Notes: generated by a model not told the origin, from the sequence alone. Shown: positions 53,253 to 62,669, counted from the first letter of the stretch. The stretch: DNA of 64,000 nucleotides from an uncultured Latescibacterota bacterium (GCA_958295495.1 OY282352.1:4286049-4350048); one strand, 5' to 3'. A program made the numbers and translations.

Positions 53253-54370
53253 TTCCCCTCCTCTTTCAAGCGACGAGTTTCAGCCACCAACCACGCCCAG
53301 CTATCAGCCGTATCCAGATTCAGCGACCGCGTATCCTCGCTATCCGATTGCTTGTCAATACAAAGCCAATCGCCCTGGTGAGCCGCAAGATCAATTTCAA
53401 AAATGACGGACTGCGTCCCCAGCGACCATTCCGCCTCTACGCCGCCTTCGGGTGTCGGATAGAGGTAGGGCAAAGGCAAGTCATCGGGAAAGTGGCGGTC
53501 AAAAGTCGCAGCCAACCAGTTGAGGCCGTCCATAGATGGAGCCACTCCTTCCCCTTCGAGCCAACCGTCCTTCATGTCGCGGAACTCATCGAGACGGGCC
53601 GGAACGTCCAAGGGATCGAGCAGACTGATATGTTCAACCGCCTCCACGCCTACTAACCGATTTTGTCTATCGTATTTGCCTATTCCCTGAAGGAGCACTC
53701 GCAGGTTCTCCCGGTAGCCATTAAATGCCCTGAGAATCGTATCAATATGCGTGTCGGGGATGGGGCAAGGGATCTTATGCCCATGTATCAACTGCAACTC
53801 AAACGTCCTTAGATCTTGATCGGCTTCGGGAATTGAGCCGCGGAGAACTACTTCCTCGGTAATTTCCTTTACTCTTGAAGACTCGCGGATCAGTTTGTGC
53901 CGCGTCTCTCTGGTCAGTCGCACCGGCGTTGGGTGTTGAAGAGTAGCAAACTCAATGCTCTCGTCGTCGCGCAAACTCCGCCCAATTCGGTTGAAGTACG
54001 CCAAATACTCCTCTGGTAAGTGACTTGTCGCCGAGCCGTTGTGCTCGGCTGCACCAATAGTGCTGACAAGGGCCTCGCGTGCCTGCTCAAAGTAGGGCAG
54101 GACCCTTGAGAGTTGGGGCGCGGTATCGGACAGACTGATTGTCGGAACAGCACTTCCCACCTCCAGCCCGGAGAGTTTTAGTTCAATATCCTCCGTGAAG
54201 CCCCGAGGAGAACGTTGGCGGTCAGGGTTTGCTTGAAGGAATTTCCATTTGGCGACTTCTGTTAACATCTCTTTGAGAACGGCCAAATCGCTGAGAATCT
54301 CCAACGGAATGCCGCCTCCTTCAAAGCGAGCACCGCACAGGCGTGGTCGCAGGAATTCGTTCCCCTTCAT
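53249..54370 (-). CDS. Uncharacterised protein, 373 aa (conserved pair with ISSQAFRP protein)
   Basis: It starts MKGNEFLRPRLCGARFEGGGIPLEILSDL and includes NPDRQRSPRGFTEDIELKLSGLEVGSA (both shortened here: FLRPRLCGARF and SPRGFTEDIEL). No signal, membrane or nucleotide-binding motif is visible. The C-terminal WSLGTQSVIFEIDL resembles a beta-rich domain. I believe relatives occur widely in acquired regions next to a small ISSQAFRP protein, here broken. Function is unknown; its place between CBASS and restriction genes suggests defence. Confidence 0.75.
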   Translation of the reverse strand: MKGNEFLRPRLCGARFEGGGIPLEILSDLAVLKEMLTEVAKWKFLQANPDRQRSPRGFTEDIELKLSGLEVGSAVPTISLSDTAPQLSRVLPYFEQAREALVSTIGAAEHNGSATSHLPEEYLAYFNRIGRSLRDDESIEFATLQHPTPVRLTRETRHKLIRESSRVKEITEEVVLRGSIPEADQDLRTFELQLIHGHKIPCPIPDTHIDTILRAFNGYRENLRVLLQGIGKYDRQNRLVGVEAVEHISLLDPLDVPARLDEFRDMKDGWLEGEGVAPSMDGLNWLAATFDRHFPDDLPLPYLYPTPEGGVEAEWSLGTQSVIFEIDLAAHQGDWLCIDKQSDSEDTRSLNLDTADSWAWLVAETRRLKEEGK

Positions 54371-54415
54371 AGGTCACCTTCCAAGTTCTATCAAACGAAC
54401 CAAAGGTAGTGTTTT

Positions 54416-55072
54416 CTAGCGTCTCGATCGCGCTACTCTCTCCACTGCTTGAACTTCGTCTAAACAACAATTCTTGTACTTTGCACCGCTACCACAGGGA
54501 CAAGGTTCATTTTTGCCAGCTTTATGCCGAGCGAGATGGAATATATTCCTTTCGTGTTCCATGAATCCCAAGTCTCCATGTGAATACTCACCCCACAGAT
54601 CATTTCGAGCCGCTTCGATCCCAAACTGGTCGGTATATGATAGTCGATACAAGAAGGGAATGACCAGATCGTAAAGAAAACGGGCAATTGTCAGATTTTT
54701 CTCACGTGCATATCTAATACCTAAACAGCATGAATCGTCATCGGAATAAAAGTGCAAATCGATCTTCTTTACGCAGCATTTTTTCGCAATCGCATTGGCT
54801 CTTCTTCCGACCTCAAATACTTTAGGCCAGCCATTGCGATTTACGGAATCAGCATCTAGACGAATCTCGATCTCAAACACGTCGCAAATAACACTATATG
54901 AGTTTCTGATAGTATCATCGCGCTCAAGTCCTTCGATTCGCATCCTGTTGGTTGTACTGTCAAAACAAGCGCAGAAATTCAGTTCTCCAGCGATCCTCTG
55001 AGCGTTTTGATCGTACACCAAACTAGAGAAAAAAGCCCTCAGCCACTCAATGTCGCTGTCCGTCAGCTTCAT
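54416..55072 (-). CDS. SEC-C motif protein adjoining CBASS
   Basis: 218 residues. The C-terminus has NEPCPCGSGAKYKNCC (C191, C193, C202, C203), the zinc-binding SEC-C motif first seen in SecA. The preceding 180 residues (DFEIRLDADSVNRNGWPKVFEVG-like, FYSDDDSCCLGIRYAR) are unrecognised. Its start overlaps the CD-NTase stop by ATGA, so it is the third gene of that unit. GC content is low. It may regulate or accompany the cyclase; no catalytic motif is seen. Confidence 0.82.
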   Translation of the reverse strand: MKLTDSDIEWLRAFFSSLVYDQNAQRIAGELNFCACFDSTTNRMRIEGLERDDTIRNSYSVICDVFEIEIRLDADSVNRNGWPKVFEVGRRANAIAKKCCVKKIDLHFYSDDDSCCLGIRYAREKNLTIARFLYDLVIPFLYRLSYTDQFGIEAARNDLWGEYSHGDLGFMEHERNIFHLARHKAGKNEPCPCGSGAKYKNCCLDEVQAVERVARSRR

Positions 55073-56043
55073 CGCGCATACGGCTTCCTAGGCGTTACCG
55101 TAACGGTGCCTACCCCTGCTCCTCGATGGCCACTGCTACTCCCGTCGCCACCATCGCCTTGCTTTTTCCCAAAATTATCTCCAAATACATTGCGCCACTT
55201 TTCGATGCTGTCATCATGTTCTACGGCATCGAAAGCTTCGTTGATCTTGTCGTTGTAGATTTTGAATAGATCCCTGAAGTGAGCGTACTTCTTTTGATCC
55301 CAGTGCCGCGTGAAATCTTCTTCCGGTAAGGCGGGATTGGTGATCCTCGGCATCACTCGGTTGCTTTGCAAGAAGCCGTTTATGCGATTCGATACTGTTT
55401 TCAGAGCATCAGGCAGGGTTCTAAAGAGGTCGCTATCACTCTCATCACGCACGGTATTACCTATGAGAGTAGTCAGGAGAATTGATTTCGCAGTGAAGTT
55501 TCCCTTGTGGTCTCTGAGATACTTCAAGAGTCCCGTGATCCTTTTGAGATTTCCGTGCGTGATATTGTTCTTGTCGTTGAACCAGTCTCTGTACCCTGTC
55601 CCATCGGTTTGCTCGAATTCGTTGGTATCGTCATTACAGATCTTCTGGTTCCCGTTTCCAGAGGGTACGCACGGAACAATGTCCAAGTGGAAGTCGCCCG
55701 CATAGTCCAAGACCACGCATCTGGTTTTCCGACGCGCTTTCTCCGCATATACCCCGTTCCCTCTGAGGCATTGGCAGAGCTCGTTGATATAGTCCCTAGG
55801 ATATTTGCCCATATCCTTCATATACAGCAATATGTCGGCGTCATATCCTTGGTTCTCTCTGACGGGTTTAATGATAGTACGCAGGGCATACGACCCTTGG
55901 CGTTCTATCTTTATGTAAGAGTCCAAGTTTCTGGACAAAAATTCGCTGATAGCCTTCACACTATCATTTAATTTTCTGAGCCGCGAGGGATTGAGATCTA
56001 CCTCATCGTCGAAAAACTTGTTGAAGAACTGAGGGTGGTTCAT
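55069..56043 (-). CDS. CBASS CD-NTase (cGAS/DncV-like nucleotidyltransferase)
   Basis: 324 residues from ATG 56043, preceded by AGGAGG nine bases upstream; a GTG at 56109 with AGGAG is a second possible start. The nucleotidyltransferase core is ERQGSYALRTIIKPV (G50, S51) followed by NQGYDADILLYM (D68, D70) and FHLDIVPCV (D121), the three metal-binding acids. It probably makes a cyclic oligonucleotide on phage infection. It lies directly after CapV. Nucleotide type and ring size cannot be predicted. Low GC suggests transfer. Confidence 0.9.
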   Translation of the reverse strand: MNHPQFFNKFFDDEVDLNPSRLRKLNDSVKAISEFLSRNLDSYIKIERQGSYALRTIIKPVRENQGYDADILLYMKDMGKYPRDYINELCQCLRGNGVYAEKARRKTRCVVLDYAGDFHLDIVPCVPSGNGNQKICNDDTNEFEQTDGTGYRDWFNDKNNITHGNLKRITGLLKYLRDHKGNFTAKSILLTTLIGNTVRDESDSDLFRTLPDALKTVSNRINGFLQSNRVMPRITNPALPEEDFTRHWDQKKYAHFRDLFKIYNDKINEAFDAVEHDDSIEKWRNVFGDNFGKKQGDGGDGSSSGHRGAGVGTVTVTPRKPYAR

Positions 56044-56101
56044 GTCGTAGATCCTCCTAGTGGGATTTGCAACGAATGGATGGTAGGAAGCAATTGGTAT
56101 T

Positions 56102-57085
56102 TTATTCACTATGGCTACTCCTTTCGATGGAGAGAAATTCGGCAATCCTTGGTGATTGGTGGGTAAAGATATGGTCCGCCTTTGCGATCCAATCGTCTCG
56201 CTTCCGCACGTCGTCCAAGGGCAACGGCTGGTCCGACTCAACGGTCAGCCGAAAAACTTTATCTAAGTCGACCGGGCTCGTGCCCATAAGTAAGCAAAGC
56301 ATGTTGTGGGCACTCTCGGATTGAAGGTTGAAGATAAAGTTGATGAACTTGCTGCGCTGCCAGCGAGTCAGCAGGCCCCACCCTTGCCAGCTATAGAGTA
56401 AACAGTCTTTCCATTTACCTTGGCTCCGAGGGTAGAATACCTTGCTCTTACCAGTGCCAATGGAGAGGACTCGCACTCTTTTAAGCGGAATTTTGAGCCG
56501 ATAATGAGCATCAATGGTCGCCACGAGAGATGGGTTATTGGCCCAAAGGCCACCGTCAGCGAGTTGGTACTTATTGCCAACTACGACAGGGTCGAAGTAG
56601 GTCGGAGCAGAGCAGGATGCTAAGACCGCATCCGACACACGCACATTAGGATCCCGAACAAAGTCATCGTTGTACTTCGATTTGAAAACATGTACACAAC
56701 CGTTGCCAATGTCAACGGAAGGTAGGATAAGTGGGATTTTAACCTGACCCAAAGTCATCTCGCCCAACATTTCCTCAAGGCGTGTCTTGAGGTTTTTACT
56801 CGAATATCGGCTCGTGAAAAGCTGTAAAAAATCGAAGCTAGCCCGTAGTCGAGGAGCGAAGATCACCTTGCCGTGCTTCTCGTAGAAGTTGGCCAATTGC
56901 ACGGCAGTCTTTCCACAAGCCAGTCCAGCGGCCAAAATCGCCCCTGTACTAGTGCCGGCCAATAGACCAAAGTGATTTCTCCAACTGAGCTTCCACTCCT
57001 CTTCCATTCTCTTTAACAGATGGGCCGCAAAGAGTCCTCGAAATCCACCTCCATCAATAGCTAGGATGTAAAATGGCTCATTCAC
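56102..57085 (-). CDS. capV: Patatin-like phospholipase, CBASS effector CapV
   Basis: 327 residues from GTG 57085, chosen because GGAGG lies eight bases before it; a TTG at 57100 is the longest possible start. ILAIDGGGFRGLFAA (oxyanion loop, residues 9-20), GLLAGTSTGAI (GTSTG 44-48, Ser46) and YQLADGGLW (catalytic Asp) complete the patatin dyad. In CBASS such proteins degrade membrane phospholipids when bound by a cyclic nucleotide. It sits next to the CD-NTase, overlapping the PIN gene stop by eight bases. Confidence 0.9.
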   Translation of the reverse strand: MNEPFYILAIDGGGFRGLFAAHLLKRMEEEWKLSWRNHFGLLAGTSTGAILAAGLACGKTAVQLANFYEKHGKVIFAPRLRASFDFLQLFTSRYSSKNLKTRLEEMLGEMTLGQVKIPLILPSVDIGNGCVHVFKSKYNDDFVRDPNVRVSDAVLASCSAPTYFDPVVVGNKYQLADGGLWANNPSLVATIDAHYRLKIPLKRVRVLSIGTGKSKVFYPRSQGKWKDCLLYSWQGWGLLTRWQRSKFINFIFNLQSESAHNMLCLLMGTSPVDLDKVFRLTVESDQPLPLDDVRKRDDWIAKADHIFTHQSPRIAEFLSIERSSHSE

Positions 57086-57614
57086 AATAATCGCCTCCAA
57101 AATTACGCATCAGATCGCGAAAGCTGTTAAGCCTTGACCTGAAGCGGTGCTTCGCCGCCCACTCGACAAGAAATCCATCGGCTTCTTCTATGGTCAGGTA
57201 GCCAGTCTTAATCAGCATCAACACCAAGTCCTCCGTCTGATAGAGTGCCAAGTCTTCGCGTCGGCGTTGACCCTCAAGGCGCGCCTTCCGGTCCTGAAGC
57301 CCGGCGGTCCAATTTCGAGTGAGGGCAACAGCCAGAACAGCGCACTCGCCCGGTCCCAGCCGCCCTTCTGACCGAAGGTCGGCAAATAAAGCAACCTCGG
57401 CTGGGTCGCGGACGCTTTGTAAGTCAAGTATGCCCATATCCACAGCACCTTCGACTGTCTCCCGTTGTTTTGGACGCCTTACTTCATCGAAAACTTGGTC
57501 GAGCAGCACGACCGATGTGCTAAGCTGACCGAGTAGCTCAGTCCGACCGATCTTCACAAAATTCAGCAAGATCGAAGTGTCGAGCACAAGCGGCGTTGGG
57601 CCTTGCTGCTGCAT
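57078..57614 (-). CDS. PIN-domain protein
   Basis: 178 residues. LVLDTSILLNFVKIGR gives the first PIN acid (D12), LGPGECAVLAVALTR the central Glu, and a Gln-Asp-Arg stretch (GLQDRKAR) the later acidic position. The C-terminal helix is longer than in VapC toxins, so it may be a larger RNase toxin or a partner of the upstream XRE-ImmA protein. It lies 10 bp after that gene and overlaps CapV. Likely a ribonuclease in the cytoplasm. Confidence 0.85.
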   Translation of the reverse strand: MQQQGPTPLVLDTSILLNFVKIGRTELLGQLSTSVVLLDQVFDEVRRPKQRETVEGAVDMGILDLQSVRDPAEVALFADLRSEGRLGPGECAVLAVALTRNWTAGLQDRKARLEGQRRREDLALYQTEDLVLMLIKTGYLTIEEADGFLVEWAAKHRFRSRLNSFRDLMRNFGGDYCE

Positions 57615-57624
57615 TCAAAGTGTC

Positions 57625-58848
57625 TCATCCCGCCAAATCGAGAATCGTCTCGTCGTCAATATCCAACAGTCGCCCCACTTCGAGCAGCCGTCCTTGCGAA
57701 ATCTCCCCGCGCCACCACGCTTCCAGAGCCAGCGACAGAATCTGCCAAGCCAATTCGTGGTCCCAACATGCTTCGTCTTCAGAATCCTCTACATCCGAAA
57801 ATGCTTTTACAGTGCGGAGGTATCGCTTGGCGTCTTCAGTCTGGTCGAGAAGTGCTTGGGCTTGGGCTTGACTGACGAGATTCAAGCCGCGCAGTCGCCA
57901 AACCGCCGCCGCATAGCTTACCTCAAAGTGCCAAGTCAAAATCACCACATCTGCGTAGGTTACATTCTGTGAGCGCGCCGGGCTACGCAACTGACCTTGG
58001 ATTCCTTCTTCGGTGACGGCATCCACCGCTGCTTCCTCGCGGCGCGTACCCCTCCCTTTGCCCAAGTTGTGCAGAAAATCTCGTACGCCCTCTTCGGGCA
58101 TGAGGAAGGCCGCGGCAAAGGCATTGGCCCGCTGTTCGGTTCGCGTTTTGGCGTTATGAGCACTCGTGACAGTGGCCGACTCATCGCGGTCCATAAGCGC
58201 GTGGCCGTGTTCGTGGGCAAACGAAAACCGCCGCCGTACCGGTGCTTGGGTGCGGTTGGCTAAAATTGCCATGCCGAAGTCGGGGCTGCTTAGAAAAAGA
58301 CCAGAGATTTCATCGGGCAATGGCAAAGAGGCTGTCCAGATATTCTGATGGGCCAAGGTTTCAGGCACTTTGACGGGAGCTTGGCCTAAGTCGAGACGCC
58401 GACGCTCTTGCTCGGCCACAAGCTGACCTTGGGCAATCGCCTGTCCTACCGACCTCGGGGGCGGCAGTTCGTAACGCGGTAGAGAGACAGCAGTCCGGCC
58501 GCCCGTTAGGCGTCGCAGCGACGCCCCTTCTCGGAGTAAGCGCAGACAACGCCGAGCTTGTTTTTGAACGACATCCCTTTGCAGGCCGAGCTCGGCGCGA
58601 AAAAGCGCAACGACCGGGTCTTCCTGGGCGATCGGGCTATTCGGGTTGACAAACCATTCGACCGGCCGGCCGTATAGGTCCGCGAGATGAGTCAGCTCAA
58701 GCGTGGAGACCTGCCGCTGGCCGGATTCCATGAGGCTGATGGCGGATCGCTGGAGGCCGAGCGCGACACCGGCGGTCTCTTGGGTGATCTGCCGGCTTTC
58801 GCGTGCCCAGCGCAGTCGTTGCCCGATCTCTTCAAGAGTAATGAGCAT
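57625..58848 (-). CDS. XRE-family regulator fused to ImmA/IrrE metallopeptidase
   Basis: 407 residues. The start has a near-perfect GGAGGTGAT. Residues 1-62 are an XRE helix-turn-helix (IGQRLRWARESRQITQETAG, RSAISLMESGQRQVSTLEL), and FAHEHGHALMDRD (about 212) is the HExxH zinc-protease motif of ImmA/IrrE, followed by a NAFAAAFLMPEEGV segment usual in this family. Such proteins repress their own operon and are relieved by cleavage or by signals. It heads the run PIN-CapV-CD-NTase, in the position of CapH/CapP regulators of CBASS, though a generic role as antitoxin of the PIN gene is also possible. Confidence 0.9.
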   Translation of the reverse strand: MLITLEEIGQRLRWARESRQITQETAGVALGLQRSAISLMESGQRQVSTLELTHLADLYGRPVEWFVNPNSPIAQEDPVVALFRAELGLQRDVVQKQARRCLRLLREGASLRRLTGGRTAVSLPRYELPPPRSVGQAIAQGQLVAEQERRRLDLGQAPVKVPETLAHQNIWTASLPLPDEISGLFLSSPDFGMAILANRTQAPVRRRFSFAHEHGHALMDRDESATVTSAHNAKTRTEQRANAFAAAFLMPEEGVRDFLHNLGKGRGTRREEAAVDAVTEEGIQGQLRSPARSQNVTYADVVILTWHFEVSYAAAVWRLRGLNLVSQAQAQALLDQTEDAKRYLRTVKAFSDVEDSEDEACWDHELAWQILSLALEAWWRGEISQGRLLEVGRLLDIDDETILDLAG

Positions 58849-58878
58849 GGATCACCTCCGAGTCAATGACGACAATAA

Positions 58879-58907
58879 AGTTTAGATTATCGAACTAATT
58901 TTGTCAA
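58879..58907 (-). promoter_or_regulatory. Predicted sigma-70 promoter of the XRE-ImmA/PIN/CBASS run
   Basis: On the minus strand TTGACA (58902-58907) and TAAACT (58879-58884) are separated by 17 bases, the optimal spacing, about 30 bp before the start codon of the regulator gene. The stretch is AT-rich. The -35 box is exact and the -10 box is 4 of 6. An imperfect inverted repeat (gacaa ... ttgtc, 58871-58905) overlaps it and could be an autoregulatory operator. Confidence 0.6.
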
Positions 58908-59069
58908 ATATAGGCATATTTCGTGTTTCGCGTACCGCATCCAAAGGGCCATTCCTCGGAACGCGGATTTCTGGACTCTTGCTTGGCGCGGAAATGACTG
59001 TGGGATCGCCTCGTGGTTCTTAAGCCTTCCTCGGCGACAGCAGGAGCGGCAACCGCCCTTCGGCTGAGC

Positions 59070-60689
59070 TCAGGTCAAAGCCGGTGTGGCCCGGACGATC
59101 TGTCCGGCGCGGCTGTCGGCTATTTCGCCTTGTTCAACGGCGATCCGCCCATTGACGATTACCCAGTCGATGCCCTGCGGATAGCGGTAGGGATCGGCAA
59201 AGTCGGCGCACTCGCCGATGGCTGCGGGGTCGAAAACCACGAGGTCGGCCCAGTAGCCTTCGCGCAACAAGCCGCGCGCGCTCAAGCGGAAGCGGGCGGC
59301 GGGATGACCGGTGAGCTTGTGGATGGCCTCTTCCCAGCGCAGCGCGCCTTGCTCGCGGACGAAGCGGCGCAAGAAGTAGGGGAAGGCCCCATAGGAGCGG
59401 GGGTGGTGCTTGCCCTCGGCCAAGGTGCCTTCGGGCACCAGCGAGAAGCCGTCGGAGATGACGCCGCCGGCCGGATGCCGGGCGATGTTGAGGAAGTCCT
59501 CCTCAGACACGTCCTCGGCCAGCATCCACGGCCGCGCACGCTCTTCGACGAGGATGTCGCAGACCGCGTCGTGGGGATTCTGGCCGCGCCGCCGACCGAT
59601 CTCGGCAAAGCTCAGGCCAACTAGGGGGGCGTTTTGCTCGGCACTGCCCAGCCAGATCTTGTCCCACTGCCCATCTCGCGCTAAGTTGCGCTTGCGGCTG
59701 CCGCCGCTCTCGGCCCCGTACTGCATGGTATCCTGCTCGATCTTGGCGCGGGTCTCCGGGTCTTGTAGCCGCCGGAGCAGGGCCGCGTCGCCCCCGGCCA
59801 AGGCCCAAGGGGGCAATAGCGACTTGAGAGTGGTGCTGCCGACCGTATAGGGAATGGCGTCGCAGCTAATGTCGCAGCCTGCACGGCGCTTCTGGTCGAT
59901 CGCGGCGAGCAGGTCGCGGGTCGCGCCGATCATTGGGGCCCCGGGCTGCATGTGCGAGACGTGGGCTGCAACCGCGGCTTGCTCGCCGACGGCAATGACC
60001 TCGCCAACGGCTTGGGCAATTGATTCGGTCTGGTTGCGGATGTGCGAGGTGTAGATGCCGCCGTACTCAGAGACGACCTTCCCCAGTTCGACCAGTTCTT
60101 CCAGTGCCGCATACGGGCCGGGCGCGTAGGCCAAGCCCGACGACAGCCCCATCGCGCCGTCTGCCATCGCGCGGGCGACCAGCGCCTTCATCTGCTCCAT
60201 TTCGGCCGCAGTCGGCGGGCGGTCGTCGTAGCCCATGGCGGCGACGCGCACGTTGCCGTGGCCGACCAAGGTCGCGGTATTCGTGCCCAGTCCATGGGCT
60301 TCGAGTCGCTGGAAATAGTCGCCGAAATGGGTCCAATCGCACTCCAAGCCACGGGTCATCGCCGGGTCGAGCGGGCCGTAGTACGGCTCGTAGTCGCGGG
60401 TGGGCGCGGCCGAGACGCCGCAATTGCCCATGACTTGGGTCGTAATGCCCTGCGTTAGGGAACTGAGCGCGCGGCCGTCGAGGGCGATGGTCAGGTCCGA
60501 ATGCGTGTGGATGTCGATAAAGCCGGGGCAGGCAATGCGGCCTGCAGCGTCGATGGCGTGCCGGGCAATGGCCGCAGCAAGGTCGCCGATGGCCACGATG
60601 CGGCCCTGCTCAACGGCGATGTCGCCGCGGAAAGCCGGCTGGCCGCTGCCGTCGAGGAGCTGGGCGTTGCGGATTAACAGGTCGTACAT
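59070..60689 (-). CDS. N-acyl-D-amino-acid deacylase (D-aminoacylase) family protein
   Basis: 539 residues from ATG 60689. MYDLLIRNAQLLDGSG opens the composite domain, and CPGFIDIHTHSDLTI (H61, H63) is the metal-binding start of the amidohydrolase barrel. QVMGNCGVSAAP holds the Cys of D-aminoacylases, followed by GHGNVRVAAMG, SSGLAYAPG, THIRNQTES and AHVSHMQPGAP with further His residues. It hydrolyses N-acyl-D-amino acids or related amides. Adjacent family-5 solute-binding genes on the opposite strand suggest uptake of peptide- or amide-like substrates. Confidence 0.92.
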   Translation of the reverse strand: MYDLLIRNAQLLDGSGQPAFRGDIAVEQGRIVAIGDLAAAIARHAIDAAGRIACPGFIDIHTHSDLTIALDGRALSSLTQGITTQVMGNCGVSAAPTRDYEPYYGPLDPAMTRGLECDWTHFGDYFQRLEAHGLGTNTATLVGHGNVRVAAMGYDDRPPTAAEMEQMKALVARAMADGAMGLSSGLAYAPGPYAALEELVELGKVVSEYGGIYTSHIRNQTESIAQAVGEVIAVGEQAAVAAHVSHMQPGAPMIGATRDLLAAIDQKRRAGCDISCDAIPYTVGSTTLKSLLPPWALAGGDAALLRRLQDPETRAKIEQDTMQYGAESGGSRKRNLARDGQWDKIWLGSAEQNAPLVGLSFAEIGRRRGQNPHDAVCDILVEERARPWMLAEDVSEEDFLNIARHPAGGVISDGFSLVPEGTLAEGKHHPRSYGAFPYFLRRFVREQGALRWEEAIHKLTGHPAARFRLSARGLLREGYWADLVVFDPAAIGECADFADPYRYPQGIDWVIVNGRIAVEQGEIADSRAGQIVRATPALT

Positions 60690-60869
60690 GGTCTTTTCCG
60701 GGGGGTTAATAGAGCGCGGCATGACCGCATTGGGCAACGAACACACGCCGACCTAAGGCCGGTGCTTGGATGGAGGTAGTATAGGCGGGTTGGCGGCTTC
60801 GCTCAAGTTGGTTGACCCTCCCAACGCGCGTTAATACGTTGTGACGGCCACCGCAAAAAGGAGAGGCTC

Positions 60870-62597
60870 TTGACGCACCCCGCTTTCTCGCTGCTCCTCG
60901 CTTTGGTCTGCGCCGCTTGTAGTGGCGAGGGTCGCCTACAGCACGTGCCGCGCGAGCGCACCTTGATCACCGACTGCGTCGATCAGGGGACGTGCAGCGG
61001 CCAGTTCCAAGATTACGATGCCTTTAACCCCTACCTACCCGGCAAGGTCTCGCGCACAGGGTATAACTTCCTCTACGAGCCGCTCTACTTTTACAACGCC
61101 TATCGCGACGAGATCATCCCCTATATCGCCACTGGTCACAAGTACGACGAAGACTATACCGAGGTCACCATAAAAATTCGGCCCGGGGTTGAGTGGAGCG
61201 ACGGGCAGCCGTGGACGGCGCACGACGTAGTTTTTACGATCAACATGCTTAGGGATCACGCGCCGGAACTGACCTTTGCGGTTGACATGCAGACCTGGGT
61301 AAAAACGGCCGTGGCCAGCGACAGCCTGACGGCGCACATTGCGTTGACGGCCCCCAACCCGCGCTTCGTCTTCACCTATTTCACCCACAACTTCGACAAT
61401 GGCGTGCCGATTGTGCCCCGGCACATCTGGGAAGGCGAGGACCCCAAGACCTTCGCCAACTTCGATCTGGCGCGGGACTGGCCCGTAGTAAGCGGTCCGT
61501 ACCGCCTAGTACACTCGGTGCCGGAGCAGCGGATATGGGATCGGCGCACGGGCTGGTGGGCCACCAAGATCGGCTTCCGCCAGCCCCCGCAAGTCGAGCG
61601 GCTAATCTATCTGCCCTATATGGAGGAGGCCAAACAGGTCCAAAACCTTGCTACCAATGCCATGGACCTGTGCGCCGACATGCTACCGCCCAACATCCGC
61701 ACGATTCTAGACCAAAATCCCAATGTGACGACTTGGAGCGGCCAAGAGCCGCCCTATGGCTATCTGGACTGGTGGCCCCTTTCGCTGGGCTTCAACGCCC
61801 AAGAGTCGCCCTACGACGAGCCAGCCTTCCGCTGGGCCGTAAACCACGCCATCAACCGCGAGCAGTTAGTAGAGGTTGGCTGGCAGGGGGCGGGGCGACC
61901 GACCCTGTTGCCGTTTCCCGACTTTCCACGGCTCAGGCACTACACGGCCCAAGTCGAGGACTTGCTGGCGCAGTATCCGGTGGGCCTGTTCGATCCGGCC
62001 CGCAGCGCGGCCCTGATGCAGGAGTCGGGATGGCAGCAGGATGCCGAGGGCATCTGGACGCGGGACGGGGAGCGGGCCAAGATGCTGCTCGACATCAGCC
62101 AGACCTTCCAAGACATCGCACCGATTTTGGTCGAGCAGTTGCAGCGGGCCGGCTTTGCGGCCAACATGCGGATGACCTCAGACAACTACACGCGGATGAC
62201 CACCGGCGCGGCCAAGAGCTATATATTTGGTAATGGTGGTTCGGTGCGCGACCCGTACTTTACGCTGCGGCTCTACCACAGTCGCTTCGCCGAGCCGACG
62301 GGCACGGCGACGCCGACCTTTTGGCGCTGGAAAAATCCCGAGTATGACGCACTCGTCGATCAGATTGGACAGACCGCCCCCGAGGATCCGCGCTTGGTGG
62401 GCCTGTTCAGAGAGGCGCTGGCGATTTGGCTGCGCGGGCTGCCAGCCGTACCCTTGCTACAATTTTACCACCGCTTGCCCCACAACCAAACCTACTGGAC
62501 CAACTGGCCGGCGGCGGACAATCCGTATATCAATACGGCCTACTGGCACCGAACGTGGCTTTTGGTATTGTTGAACCTCCAACCAACGCGAGGTTAA
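60870..62597 (+). CDS. Family-5 ABC transporter solute-binding lipoprotein
   Basis: 575 residues; TTG start with AAAAGGAGAGG upstream. Lipobox LVCAAC ends at Cys17. The mature part has the SBP_bac_5 pattern: VTIKIRPGVEWSDGQPWTAHDVVF, then FTINMLRDHAP, VKTAVASDSLTAHI, and WAVNHAINREQLV. Proteins of this family feed dipeptides, oligopeptides, nickel or other solutes to an ABC permease. No permease or ATPase gene is in the window. It is a tandem paralogue of the next gene. Confidence 0.93.
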   Translation: MTHPAFSLLLALVCAACSGEGRLQHVPRERTLITDCVDQGTCSGQFQDYDAFNPYLPGKVSRTGYNFLYEPLYFYNAYRDEIIPYIATGHKYDEDYTEVTIKIRPGVEWSDGQPWTAHDVVFTINMLRDHAPELTFAVDMQTWVKTAVASDSLTAHIALTAPNPRFVFTYFTHNFDNGVPIVPRHIWEGEDPKTFANFDLARDWPVVSGPYRLVHSVPEQRIWDRRTGWWATKIGFRQPPQVERLIYLPYMEEAKQVQNLATNAMDLCADMLPPNIRTILDQNPNVTTWSGQEPPYGYLDWWPLSLGFNAQESPYDEPAFRWAVNHAINREQLVEVGWQGAGRPTLLPFPDFPRLRHYTAQVEDLLAQYPVGLFDPARSAALMQESGWQQDAEGIWTRDGERAKMLLDISQTFQDIAPILVEQLQRAGFAANMRMTSDNYTRMTTGAAKSYIFGNGGSVRDPYFTLRLYHSRFAEPTGTATPTFWRWKNPEYDALVDQIGQTAPEDPRLVGLFREALAIWLRGLPAVPLLQFYHRLPHNQTYWTNWPAADNPYINTAYWHRTWLLVLLNLQPTRG

Positions 62598-62669
62598 ATG
62601 AGACGGTTTGATCGCGCTCAATCGGCGCGGCGGGTATCATCTCACTCTAAACCAAGGCGAGGTCTAATT

